Assembly (NCBI GenBank): GCA_932521035.1
Contig: OW051497.1
Span: 2,728,001 to 2,792,000, forward strand
Reading direction: 5' to 3'
From: Oscheius dolichura
Lineage: Eukaryota; Nematoda; Chromadorea; Rhabditida; Rhabditidae
DNA length: 64,000 bases
The first letter of the stretch is position 1, and each line of letters begins with the position of its first letter. The notes under the pieces are model-generated. The model searched no databases. It was given only the letters and a program-made list of their open reading frames with translations, and had not been told where the DNA came from. Position numbers and translations under genes: made by a program. Positions 1-11,906 of this stretch are shown piece by piece.

Positions 1-567
1 TTTCAGAAGTAGCTGGGGCCTCAACCTGCCACCTGCAATATTTCTGTTTTAAATAATCAGCGGAGTAACTTACTTTCCCCTTTTGCTACACTTGACGGTT
101 CGTTCGATGAAGAATCCGGTGGAGAGGGCCTCGTTGTCGTCGATGCTGTTTCCGACGTAGAGGGTGTAGTTGTTGTTGTCGAAGGGGCAACTGACGACGG
201 CGCGAAGACAATCCTTCTTGTCGTGGAGGTAGGCGATCTTGGCGTCAACCAAAGTGGGGTTGCTGGAGTCGCGGAACTTCTTCAGTTTCTTGCAGTCCTT
301 GCACTCTGGAAAAGGGATGTTGCCATTTGTAGACTTACTCTTTTCCCTGGAATCGGAGCGGGAATGGGATCGGGAACGAGAGCGGCTGTCGCTTCTGCTG
401 TGTCTGTGACGATGACGGTGGCGATGGTGATTTGGGATCCATGGGAAGAAGGGAGGAACAGGACGAGACGGGTAGGAAGGACCCGGAGCTGACGGGTAGC
501 TCGGAGGGCTTTGCCCGTACTGAGCTAGGATAACTCCCAAGAGGGCGAAGACGATGAGGAGCTTCAT
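1..567 (-). CDS. Secreted RS-rich, C6-type cysteine-motif protein (partial, runs off left edge)
   Basis: Exon 1 is 567-74 and exon 2 starts at 32 and leaves the window. The start MKLLIVFALLGVILA is a clear signal peptide. A Pro/Tyr/Ser-rich part follows, then a His/Arg alternation (HRHRHRHRH) and an RS repeat (RSDSRSRSRSHSRSDSR). A cysteine module then has C-x2-C, a later C-x6-C in a DKKDC context, and a terminal V-K-C. The GTAAGT donor lies after KRGK, and splicing to the acceptor at 33 restores K-W, matching the complete paralogue at 2373-4003. Without splicing, an in-frame TAA inside the donor ends the protein at 164 residues. The cysteine/Trp spacing resembles nematode C6 (DUF281-like) secreted proteins; this is by recalled pattern, not a search. 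Function unknown. Confidence 0.8.
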
Positions 568-596
568 TTTCCATGATTCTAGGCTGGTCTTTCCGT

Positions 597-700
597 CATT
601 TATAGTACAAGAGAATGAATATTGTGTCTGTAGCCGTCATCTTTCGGAAACGACTCAATTCTCGTCCTGTGTCAGCTTCTTGTCAGATGACTGATACGTT
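597..700 (-). promoter_or_regulatory. Promoter shared with C6 paralogues (TATA-like box)
   Basis: A TATA-like CTATAAATGA on the minus strand lies about 33 bp upstream of the ATG at 567. The next roughly 80 bp (613-690) visibly match 1601-1680 upstream of the pseudogene copy, through the series ATATT, TGTCTG, GTCATCTT and CGACTCA. The complete paralogue has CTATAAAAGG about 30 bp upstream of its ATG (4030-4040). The constant spacing and the shared words support a core promoter; the role of the individual words is unknown. Confidence 0.5.
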
Positions 701-924
701 TTCTTGAATAGCTGGGGTAGGAAGGCGAATTGTCTCTAAAGAACTTCCTACGTCTCCCTCACCCCCTTCTTTTGGCTGGTGACCAATTCCTTCCGAGTAT
801 TAGCTAAGTAAGCTAGTGTTTCTATCAATCCTGATGGGTTGCAAATAGTGCTGAGCTTGAACTTCCGGGGGAAGAGAGGAAAAATGAAGGATTTTGAAGC
901 AAAAAATAAAGCTTAAGGTGCAGA

Positions 925-1256
925 CAATATATTCCTATTTTGTCGCGCTGGTGCCTGTTAATAGCATCGACCACAGTAGAGATTTTGCTTACGTGCATTT
1001 CCTTTAACGTCTTACAATAATTGCACTCTGAAATGCTGTTATTTTGTTTTCTCAATTGAGAATTAGCTCTTTTTCTTGCGTAGGGTTGGGAAGGGAAATA
1101 GCTGTAACTGCTGCTGTGTGTGGTGATAGCCGGAATAGTGAGAGGCCGAGGGAACGGATAAGAAGGATTGGAAGGCGCCGGAGTCGGTGGATAAGTGGGA
1201 GGGTGTTGCCCGTATTGAATAACTCCTTGGAGGCCGAAAACAATTAGGAGCTTCAA
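925..1256 (-). pseudogene. Degenerate copy of the secreted C6-type gene
   Basis: Reading the minus strand, a sequence beginning LKLLIVFGLQGVI-QYGQ matches the start of the gene at 1-567. It continues with the same proline-rich part and then ECNYCKTLK...TVVDA, equivalent to ECKDCKKLK...TLVDA. The position of the start ATG (1254-1256) is TTG, the RS-rich part is mostly lost, and similarity fades near 930 before the rest of the cysteine module. A mobile element sits in its 5' leader (1269-1571). Lost start codon, truncation and disrupted leader make this a pseudogene. A rescue start upstream is conceivable but none is seen. Confidence 0.7.
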
Positions 1257-1268
1257 CGTCAAATCCTG

Positions 1269-1571
1269 TTAAAGGAACTCTGAGGGACCTCGGCTTGAGC
1301 GCAAGGGTCCCGCCACGACTGCGCTCACAAGCGTCCTTTCACCTTTGGCGCGCGTTTGAATTTTGAACGCGCCTGCGTTTTTGGCCTTGTTTTGGTATTT
1401 TTTGGTAACTATATGACGTGATTTATATTAATTAGCAATAACAAATTGTTGTCTTAAAATCAACGGAAAAAACATTACGAAACGCGTTGATCAGGAATGC
1501 GTTTTCCCGGGCTTTGAGAAAGCCCGCGAAAATCAACAGTATGCTCTCTGAATCCCTCAGAGTTCCTTTAA
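1269..1571. mobile_element. 295 bp TTAA-flanked inverted-repeat element (piggyBac-type MITE)
   Basis: Perfect 15 bp terminal inverted repeats, AGGAACTCTGAGGGA at 1273-1287 and its reverse complement at 1553-1567, are each flanked by TTAA (1269-1272 and 1568-1571). TTAA duplication is the hallmark of piggyBac-superfamily insertion. The interior has no coding potential and contains short hairpins such as CGGGCTTTgagAAAGCCCG. It separates the degenerate C6 gene from its promoter. Removing it would put the TATA-like box near 1583 about 28 bp from the lost start codon, the spacing seen in the intact paralogues. Confidence 0.8.
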
Positions 1572-1582
1572 CATGAATTTCT

Positions 1583-1680
1583 CTCTATATATGGAAAATC
1601 GAAATAAATATTTTGTCTGGGGTCGTCATCTTCTGGGCAAGGCGACTCATTTTTCGTCGACATGCCAGCTCTTGTCACAC
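1583..1680 (-). promoter_or_regulatory. Relict promoter of the pseudogene copy, cut off by the element
   Basis: Minus-strand CCATATATAGA near 1583-1593 and the block 1601-1680 match the promoter of the left paralogue (613-690). The block is displaced from its gene by the 299 bp insertion (element plus one TTAA). Confidence 0.5.
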
Positions 1681-1689
1681 GGCAGCTTC

Positions 1690-2334
1690 TTTGACAGAGT
1701 AACATTTAAAGATGGTCTTCTCTTGTAAAAATGATATGAGGAATAAGGAAGATGTTGTTCTGACTACTGGTCAGAATACTCTAGCACTCTCTGCGCTGGC
1801 CGCTTCTCTTGCCTCTTGGAGGGCGGGGAGGAGGAGTCGGGTGGAAACACCCGCCGGGGGGAGCGGGGCAGCGCTCCCCTCCAGGGCGACCCAGCCCATA
1901 AACAAGTGAGAGACACACTAGCCCAATATGGTTGATATGCCAATAAAGATCTGTAACCACTGATCCATCTAAAGTTCGGTCACTAGACAGGGAGAAAGGG
2001 AAAAGTGCTAGTCATCAGTAAATCTCCTTGTCTGTATCATGAAATTTGACTATCGCATCTTTCTGCTTCTCTCACATTTGACCGTCGGATTAGTACAGAC
2101 GGCAGCTCTCGCAGGCAGACACACATTGCCTATCATTATGGTATGATTGTATAACTTTGCCTGCCAATGATCCGCACTTTTCAAACGTATGCCCTGTTTA
2201 CAGAAGATGATCAGCAAATGCGGGTTGCCTTCTTTATGTGTAAAACAACCGCACTATGAAGATTTTCACACGGATAAACCTCTCCCGCTCCATGAGCTAT
2301 TCCTGTTGAAAATAAAAGGTTATGACTGAGATAT
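1690..2334. other. Intergenic, no gene seen
   Basis: No exon with credible splice sites. A minus-strand AATAAA near 2336-2341 belongs to the 3' end of the C6 gene that stops at 2373. Confidence 0.5.
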
Positions 2335-2372
2335 GTTTATTGATATGATTGCCACTGGATAAATGATGTGCA

Positions 2373-4003
2373 TTATCCCAAACAGAAGGCTTCAGTAATA
2401 GGGGTAGTCACTCCTCCTGCGGTGTAGGTCCAATCTTGTCCGTTGCAGACTACAGTAGCCGTCGCGGGCTGAAAATTAATAGGATGTATTTTAGTAGCGG
2501 GAGCAGAAATACGATTTGTAATCTATCGAATATTGGAAGAAAGTTTAATCATCACGGAAAAGACAAATTAGCCGAAAGAAAAGGGCTCATGATCATACGT
2601 CATGCAGTATGATACTATTATCCACAGTATCCGCACGACAATATAGAGAAAAAAAAATGGAAACCCACATTTCCTGAAGGAGGACCTCCCAATCCGCCTT
2701 GGAAGGTAAGAGCCGAATCCGTGTTACCAGCGATAGGAGAGCAGGAAATAACAAGTGTTGAACATCCTCCTTGAGAGTCACCCGCTCTGAAAAATAATGG
2801 TATGTGTTGAAAAGAAAGTTGGCAACAAATAAAACAAAGCTAGAACTCACGCTGCAGTGGGAGCATGCCCGTTAGTGATGTCGTCGGGATCGGCGAGGAG
2901 TGCAATTTGATCGGCCGTACAGGCGGTACAAGCTAAAATTTAAGTTTTTAGCTGACCGACAGACACTGATACAAAAACGCAGTTACAGGAAAGGTCAACT
3001 GAATACAATCAAATGCGTTCCCACTTGTTCTACAATATCCAGTAATCTTCGGGTCATATTTGACAAGCAGAGTAGTTTCTTGTGCCGCCTCAGTCTTTCA
3101 CAGTCAAGGTAGGTGGCTCCATTCAAACCAGAGGGAGTTAGTGTGATTGGAATCATCCTCAAATTTCATGGCCCAACCTTAGAAACAGCAAGTGCAGAAG
3201 GGGAGACGCGCAAAACGGGTCTGGCTGGGTTTACTTTGAAGGGAGGGAGCCAGAATCGCACACTAGGAGAATTAAAAGCGGCAAAGGTCGCCCCTACATC
3301 TTACTGTACGAAATCAACGGGCCCACCTCTACTGGATCATGTTAACAACATCCCTAACATGGAAATCATAGCTACCTGCAGGCGTTGAAGTCGGAGTTGG
3401 AGTTGGCGTTGCCCCAGAGACTCCATTATCCTGGCACCCAGCGTACTTGAAACGGTAGTCGTCAGAAGTCTGCCACCTTTAAACACTCTTTCTCTAACCA
3501 ATTAAACCACCAACTTACTTTCCCTTGCGGCTGCACTTGACCACCCGTTCGATGAAGAATCCAGTGGAGATGGCCTCGTTATCGTCGATGTCGTTTCCTA
3601 CATAGAGAGTATAGTTGCTGTTGTCGAAGGGACAGCGGATAACAGCCTGGACACAATCTTTCTTGTCCGTGAGATATGAGATCTTGGGAGCTACCAAAGT
3701 GGAGATCCCGTCACGGAAGCTCTTCAACTTTCGGCAGTCATGGCACTTACTCTCTGAAAGCCTTGTCTTTAATTTACGCCCCTTGTACCAACTCTTCTCT
3801 CTTGAATCGGACCGGGATCGAGAACGGGACCAGGAGCGGCTGTCACTTCTACTGTAGCTGTTGCGACGATGGTGCGGGATCCATGGAATGATCACCGATG
3901 GCGCTGGCCCAGAAGGATCCGGAGCTGACGGATAGCTCGGGGCAGAGCCACCGTATTGGGCCGCAGCGGCGCCTAGGGCACAGACGAGAATAAGGGACCG
4001 CAT
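2373..4003 (-). CDS. Secreted protein with RS-rich linker and two C6-type cysteine modules
   Basis: Five exons: 4003-3519, 3476-3376, 2932-2851, 2786-2669 and 2468-2373. All phases agree, giving 293 residues and TAA. Residues 1-15 form a signal peptide (MRSLILVCALGAAAA). A Pro/Ser part follows, then RSDSRSWSRSRSRSDSR (about 52-68). Module 1 (about 87-175) and module 2 (about 197-291) share the plan C-x2-C, C near T/V-x-C, V-x-C, W and a final C. That is the layout I associate with nematode C6/DUF281 secreted proteins. The ATG at 4003 is preferred because the upstream in-frame codon is TTG, and a TATA-like box lies 30 bp further up. An AATAAA follows near 2340. The product is probably extracellular; its role is unknown. 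Confidence 0.8.
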
Positions 4004-4049
4004 TTGGAGCTCTTCCAAAAATATCTTCCTTTTATAGTAAGTTGCAAAC

Positions 4050-7000
4050 TTTGTTTTGTCTGGACGTCACCATTTGCAGGAAGATTCTTGATGTCCGTGT
4101 TTCACGGCAAACTGTGCTTTCAGTTTGGCATCAAAAATCATTATGCTACGAAATTTCTATCGGCAAAATGGCTTAGTTTTCTTGCAGATTTTAAACGGCT
4201 TTAGTCAAGGAAAGAAGTCTACTATAGCGAGGTGCTGCTTGGTAAAAGAAGAAGACCTTCAGGTCTAGTACTGTATTCGTCTCGACCTCAACTATTCCCA
4301 CTAGGGCCACCACCTGCATTGATTTCCAAAATCCAGAAATGCATCAGGTTCTAAAGCCCATTTCTGTTATAGTCCATTTCAAATGGAAATGTATTTGGTT
4401 AAAGGATAAATAAGTGGTCGATGGGGCAACTCGGCCGTCTAGATGGTCCAACCCGATAGTTTAGCATGCAGTTTTTTGCGCATTTGCACATGTTTCACTT
4501 GTTTTTATCACTGCATTTGCCTACTTGAATTATTATCTACTTTTTTATAAAAAAAAAGTGCCTTATGTAACCGAAACTTTTTTTCAAGCTCGGGAGTTGA
4601 GAGTAGGCTCATTCGAACCGATAATTTTTGCTCGCTCGAACTGCACTTTTAGAATTTTTTGAAAGTGAGGAAGTGAGGAGGAAGCGACCTTTTAAATTTC
4701 GAAAAATGTGACAACGTTTTTTGAGCTAGCGAGATGAGAGTAGTGTCATTCGATGGCGCTTCTTGGCGTATTGGCGGTTTATTTCTTGCTAAGCTCTGGT
4801 GCGTAACAGTGAGGAATCGACAGCACTTTACCAAAGTTAAGCCCTTTTTCCGTAACCAGCCGGGTTTGGTCAGCCAACGGTCAAAAATGGTTTCGCTTTT
4901 GGTTCTGTCAAAGCCGGAGATTTCGACCAAACCAAGGGGCACCTCCGCCAACACAAAACGGGGGCGTCGGCCGGCCAGCGGCCCCTCCTAAATATTGGGC
5001 TCTTCTAGTCTACCCAAATAATATAAAAATGATCGACGTCTATGTCAAATCCGAATATCGAAAAATTTTGAAGAAATTGCTTTTGAAAAATTTGAAGAAG
5101 TCCTGGCGCGCGAAATACATTTCCATTTGAAACAGACTATGTGCTTTACATTTTATTTCTGACCTATGCCTCTTGGGTCAGAAGACCATTGTCTAACTCA
5201 ATCTCTACCCAAATTAATTCGTTCTGAATACAGATCATTTCATGAATAAGTTATTGAGGAAACATAGAGAAAATGTGGGGAAGCGGCGCTTCCAACTTGA
5301 ACCTTGAACCCCTCTACTTTCTTATGCTGAGCCGTTACTTTTGAGTTTGATTGGGGGCAGCGAAATCGTCCTAACCCTTGTTTTTACTCGGTGGCAGAGA
5401 TCATTTAAACTGGCCAGTTTGCCCCCCTTGAAAAGGAAAACGCTTCCTTCAACAACCTCATCAAGTTGCATCATCAAGTCTGGAAGACCAGCCGTCTGTT
5501 CTAGCAGAAGATGAACCTCGACGTCATGATCCAGGAACCGCACAACGTGCATTTGAAGATAAATTAAACTAATGGGATGTGGCTCTGCTGCTATTCGTTC
5601 TGATTGACTTTTTTACGACTAGCGCAATGAGAATGAACACCGGTGCATTTCATGATTGAATGTTGAATAAAAGATACCATCATTTATCATCCGTCTATAG
5701 CTGGGGAGCTGCTTTTCTGGCGATCTCGGAAAGGAGTTTTCCCGCGGTCAGAGACTGACTTCTGCGAACATGACAAGTGAATGGCATTCATTGTATGGAG
5801 CCGTCCCCCGTTTTTTTCTCGTTCGTGTAACAATGGAAAACATGCATCAGGCCGTTAATGTTTAATCTGCAGTCCGGGTGGTCGTGGCCTCTCCAAAAAA
5901 TGTCCAATAATGCTCCTGGCAGTCTCTTATTCCTATGTACCTTGTGCTGGGTTACTTGAATATTCAACTTAGGTAGGTTTTCTTGATGGGCGACGCTGTG
6001 ATACCTTCCGCTGCCCGCAAGAGGCATTTTGTTTAACGGCGGATGGTTCCAGCCGGGCCCGAGGGGACTGTTTAAAACTACATTACGCATTCTGCCCGGA
6101 ACCGTCACGAGGACGCCGTCTTCCCCCCTTGGGAGGTCTCCCAAATATTTCCATATTCTTCTCTTGAACGTCGGTTTATCTCATGAATTTAAACGAGACT
6201 CTCCTCTTCACGCTCTCTAGACTTTTTTCTGTCTGATCTCATCTTATTTGACCTCCCGCTCGCTTTAATTTTCTTTGCATCTTAATGGGATCCCTCCGTC
6301 TGTCTGTCTGATGATCCGCTAGAAAAAGGAACGGGGCCCCCTCGCATTCACTTGACTTTTTTTCCGTTTCATCTCTCTTCAATTTACAGCGACTAGGGAC
6401 ACGAGAGAGAGGGGAAAACAAGAGTTACGTCCCGCTGGGCCACCCAACGAGAAAAGTGTGCCTCTCCCGAACAGAAACATTCGCGGCCCGCAACATTCTC
6501 TCTTTTTGTTGGGAATGTTCTCGACTTGTTCATCCCATCTCATCTGCCCTTATTGTAATGAACAAAGGCGGCGATTCCTGCTCTCCTCCACGGGTGTGAT
6601 GCAGTCCACCCTTCAGCAGCGGACACAATAAATTACTTCCGGGAGAATTACACCACAGAATCTGGATCCGTAGAGGGGTGAAAGATTCTCTATCTCTCGA
6701 TCAGTGAAACCCTCCCCCCACGTGTCATCCTTTTTCGGTGGTCTCACTCCTCTCAATTAACTGCTCTCCGCCATCCGAAAAAGGTAACCGGCCACACGCG
6801 GACCGATAGGAAACTAAAGACTGGCATTTCTTTGAAGGGTATTGCCTGATCGTCAGAGGATTATTGGAGGGAAAAGACAACGATATATCGCCTCCCTGTC
6901 AAGTTTACTGTTATTGCAGTAGTTGGCGGGTCTCTCAAAATCACTCGTGGTTACACCCCCTGTGTTCCAAAGGAAAGGAGCCAAAGTTCACATACTTGAG

Positions 7001-10000
7001 CCCCTCCGCGGCGTTCGGTTTTTCAAGCAGAGCCCTGCCCTATTCCAAAATTTATGAACTTTCTATGTTGCCATCCTCTAACTGAACGACGCCCACCCGT
7101 TTAGAGACATCTTGAGCTCTGCAGTCGTTTGCTATCACCAGCAGAATATGGTATATGGTTTATGCTACAGCAGGTAAACCCCTGGAAATACAAAATTCGT
7201 TCCAAGAAAGATCAGAATATCGGTCAGAGTACGATATCTCTTTCGTATTTACCTTCTATGTTTGTCCAAGTTGCCAATAGTTTCGACCTCCCGTCGAGGA
7301 AAAATGGCCGAACAAACGAATAAAAAACTCATAGAGAGGCAGCGTTCTCTCTGACGTACCTGTCAGCAGCATAGACAGTCTCTTGCTTTTTTCCCGTCCG
7401 AGTTCCATTTACCAGCGGGGCTGATTTCAGTTTTTATTCATTGTCACGTCTCACCTAAAGCTTCTGTTTAAAACTCATTAGCACACCAGCCCTTTTAAGA
7501 CTTTTTGACATCTGGGCTGACCCCTAACGACATAATGAAAATCAAACTTTCACATCCGGTTTTAGCTTTCCCACAAACTTGAAGAAAGAGATTGTGCTTT
7601 CCCACTGGGCTATAATGACTAGAGTATTGCACATCGAGCACTCATCCGGCGCACCCAGTCAAACGCCGTAGGTCGTCATAATATCAGCTCCAGATTGATA
7701 AACCCTCACAACCGAGTTTTAATTGTACGTTGGTGTATTCTTCGCTCTTCTCGCCTATTCGTTTTGTCGTTGTGGGAAACTTGGACATTTCTTCCCTTTC
7801 TTCTCCCCGTTGACAAGAATTTGTTCTTCTTCCTTATAGGATGGCGTTCTGCTAGACGCGTTCACCCTTTCCTCATTCAGACCAGAGAAAAAGTTAATCA
7901 GCCACACAGCTTAGCGGTTGAGGCAGTGTCACGGCTGTGATTACCCATATAAAGGTCTCAATTTGTGCGATGTCTACTCCTGCTTGACCTTTTCGATTCT
8001 ATTTTAAGAGGGATGTCTACTACGCCAGTCTCACGTACTTCTCCTTTGTTTTGAAGTTTTCCCCTTCCCCCCTTTCTAGGCTGGGATGTCCTGATTATTT
8101 TATCAACTTAAATTTTTAAAAGCGGCGGGAAGACCAACCTGCAGTCAAATTAATCAGGTGTGGCCCGACTCCTGATAAAAAGGAGCACATGAACACACAG
8201 CTGCCCTACCCGCAAGACCCGGCACCGTCCCTTGAGAATTAATGGGATCATTACCAAAATGTGTAAGCTTTCTTTTTATCAGCACACTGGAGAGAGAGGA
8301 ACGCTGCCATAGACCCCACCGTTTTTCCCCATGAAGACGCCAGAAAAAACCTTCTCGTCGGAGGCAAATAAAACTCTTTCTCTCTCTCTTTCCTGCGCGC
8401 GACCACCCAAGTGTTTTATGACTTCTTGTTGCGACACAGACGGAGAATTTAGCCTGGACTTTGGGAAATGGACCATAACTTGAGAAATGTCTCTCCGCGA
8501 GCAGGCGCGTTACGACAAAACGAAGGCTAACTTCGGGGTAATAAAGTGAAATGGTCTCCGAGGAAAAAAAGAGAACACGGCAACAGATTTAGACAGCTGG
8601 AACTTCCTGGTCCAGGGGGCCGGGCGGAAATAACCTCATTTTTGGAAGAGTGGGAGCCGCTGTTCTCGGTGTGGGTGTCTGTAAACTCGCCCCCATAGAC
8701 CTTGTAAAAGCTTCCGCTCTTTCGGTTTGTTCTTATCGGACTGGAAAGTTTTTTCTCCTTCAAATTTGTGGTGTTGGTCAAGGCTTAGCGTTTCGAGGAA
8801 ATGAGTGCCCTGCTGGTAATTGACAACTACCACGGACCCGCTTCCCAATTCACTCTCTTTCTTTTCTGCTTTTTGAAGTTAACCCCTCCAGGAAAATCCA
8901 GCTTCGTTTCGGACAAGCCAGCTTACTTTTTATTCCTTTCTGGCCACTTTGAACAGCCCACTCATCTGATTTTCCGAGGGTGCCGACTGTATTGCTGAGG
9001 TCACTCGCCGTCACTGCTGAGCTTCTTTTCTCGCTATCTTTACGGTCCCTCATAATCATAAAATTGGGCTCCCAGTACCAGTCGTGTGGAATGTTCTTCC
9101 GTCCTTCGTCAAAAGCGAACTCCTTCGTTTAGTTTAATCCAAACAAGTATGGGTGGTCAAGATGCTTTCTGACGGAACACTTTAGTTTTATAAACATGGA
9201 AAGAACGCGGAAAAAGAGCGCTCTTTTTTCTCTCGGCAAGCATTTGTTTTAATCGTCTTCAAGCTGGGCAGCCAGAGTCGGCTCCCTGAATATAGTCTGA
9301 GGATTATTTCCGTCCTAATTTGGCAATTTCAAGAAATGATAGTTCACACGAGGAGGTCCCGATAAGACTTTTTCCATATCTGATATGGCTTTAGCCGGAC
9401 TTAGTACCTCCATGACTGATAAAGAGAGGCCTGTTTTCTTCCTTTATTTCTCTACAGTTACCGATCGCCTTTTCCGCGAACTCTGATCTCCCTCTCCGAG
9501 TCGGCCGACTACTTACCGTTTTTTTTTTCTCTCTGCCGATTTCAATGCAGTAGTCAAGATTTGTCACTGTCAATCCTGTTCTCGACCACCCACACAGAAG
9601 GGGCAGACGTTATACAAAATCCCGGCTAAACGAATGAATTTCTGCGAAACGAATGAATTTCTATCTACCATGTGACAGAAAGAAACCTTTGCTACTCGAG
9701 GGGTAAACAATTATCAATCTTGAAGAAGTCCGACGTCTGGGCTACTGTGACTGCTGACGCGTCTCCGATGGAATTGACTGCGGTGGAGAGTCGACAGTAC
9801 GCGGTGGGTGGTCCTTTTCTGGGTCTGAATCACAGCGGATTATCAGTTCAAACGACCATGCTCAAATGATCATTTTTCACTTCCGTGCCTCTCTCCCTCA
9901 ACCAATGTAGAAAAAAGACAAAAACCAGATAATGTGCACTCAATTACAGGGGATCATTTTGGCCAGCAGGGGGTGTTCCAATAGTGTCGCCTCAAAGTAC

Positions 10001-10800
10001 TTCCCTCGGCACAAAAAGAGTTTCTGCAAACGAGTGTGTGCTCTTTGCCTCATCGCGCTCTTGCATCTTTTCAACACCGGGGAGACAAGCATGTTGATAA
10101 CTCTCCCCGAAAGAAAGAACCAGTAAGACCTCCCAAAAAAGAGACTCCATCGTTTCCACTGTCTCTCTCTACCTACCCGCGTCGGTTCGTTCGCTTCAGC
10201 CCATCGCTCATTCGCGTTTTTTCAGCCCTGCCCTGTCTTTATCGCGATTTTTTTCCAGACGGCCTTGGCTTTAAACTTTTTTCAGATTAGAGAAATCCAT
10301 GGGGTCCGTGGGAGTGGGCACAATCCTTCTTTAAATCTCATGCCTTAGCCCTCGACTGACTGTAACCATGGGTACTATTAATATCTTTACATGTAGAGGA
10401 AACTTTACAACAACCGGAAAAGAAGTCCTTCGATAACAATCGAGTGTTCGCTGATCTACAACCCCCACGCCAGGTTGAAAATCTTTTTTGCCCAGGAATT
10501 CCTTGAGACCCACGTTACTGTAGCCCATCAAAACAAACTACTGTGGTTCCCGTTCAAATTATCTTCAACTCTTATCCTGAAAACGTAGAGAAAAATGATG
10601 GAACCCGCCCCCATTGGTTCCAAATATAAAATTAGGCAAATGGTCGTAAACTGGCAACTGGAGAGGTCTCTCCCTCTACCACACTGGGCATTCATCAACG
10701 GGTGTTCGCTTTTCCCTCCCTGCCGTTCATCTTTTCCTCAGGCGACCCCTCTCACTCTTGGCTTTTTCTTCTCTGCTCTCGGAAGCGGTTTTTCTCACCA
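4050..10800. other. Long stretch without a convincing gene
   Basis: Open frames here are short, lack partners with consistent splice phase, and overlap on both strands. The DNA is rich in pyrimidine runs. A 16-mer, AAACGAATGAATTTCT, is repeated in tandem near 9629 and 9651. Given the GLI-type gene downstream, part of this may be its 5' introns or upstream regulatory DNA; that is inference. Confidence 0.4.
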
Positions 10801-11906
10801 GAAAGGTTATAGATGAAGAAACAACTGACGGGCAATGCGCTACTTAGTATCCCACCTGGGCAAGTGTGGTCTCTGGAGATGCACCAGCGACTGACAGAGA
10901 CTCCTTCCTTTGCCTCTTTAGCTGCCCACTCTCCTCCTGCTCAAATCCTTACTAATGACAATAATCACAGGATGGAAGGACTCTCCAACCTGGTAGCTAG
11001 ATTCCGTCGCCAGAAGCAAGCGTACTTCCAGGAACTGAACAAGGTCTGCTTCAGTCCAGTTCAGCAATTCCTTCCCGCTACGGAGTTTATCTTTCCAACT
11101 TATGGCGGCAAACTTGGCAGACCCTTCAAAAAGCCCAGCTTCCCTATCAAAGCAATTTGGTGCAAGACGGTCATTTGCCTTATGGATATGGAGTGCGACC
11201 TTCCGGAACGGCTGGACTTTACCGTATCTGCCCTGCACGGTCTGCCGAGATACTTGGTAAGTAGGAGAAGCAACGCCGGGGGTATACGGTAGCTTTATGG
11301 CTGGGAGACCAGCTGGATATGGAGGGGGTTTCACTTGAGAACATTTCCTCGGAAGGGAGCGTGTAAGAGAAAATCACGTCCAAACTTTTTTCGAGGCGGC
11401 AGGCAAATAACATTGTCTGGTTTGGGTAAATGCCGTCTTGTAGACTAGGAGGCTATCCTCGTTATATACTTCCTTGTCTTACTGTAACCTTTCCCGGGAT
11501 TATCTGTCACGAGGGAGAGACCATTTTAGCATAAGAAAAGCGCACTTCCCAATTGAGCCCTTATCATGTGTCGATAAGGCCACCCGTGGCTTGCCGTTTC
11601 TACTGTTCTGCGCTAATCTGTGCCACCTCTCCCGTCTACTGCTACCCCGTATAAAATCGTCTAAGGCCGCTGTAGGACACCCAGACGACCTTCCCAGACC
11701 TTCTAAGCGTAGACCTCTCTACGGTCTCCGGAAAAAGTCTGGATAAATAACCATTGTTGATGAGCGTCACTTCTCCCCCTCGTATTTCTTTTTCCGCTCG
11801 CAATGTGTTCTTTTCTTGTTGAAGCGATGGTTTGAGATAAGAATCAAGCCACCGCGTGATCTGTGCGGGAGGTCTACTGCCAATCGAAACACGGTGCCAT
11901 TTTCAG

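Noticed and set aside
10813..11334. 159-codon frame on plus and overlapping 138-codon frame on minus, considered as a 5' exon of the zinc-finger gene
   Set aside because: A good GTAAGT donor exists at 11255, but none of the three plus frames joins the 11907 exon in phase without a stop, and neither strand looks clearly protein-like.
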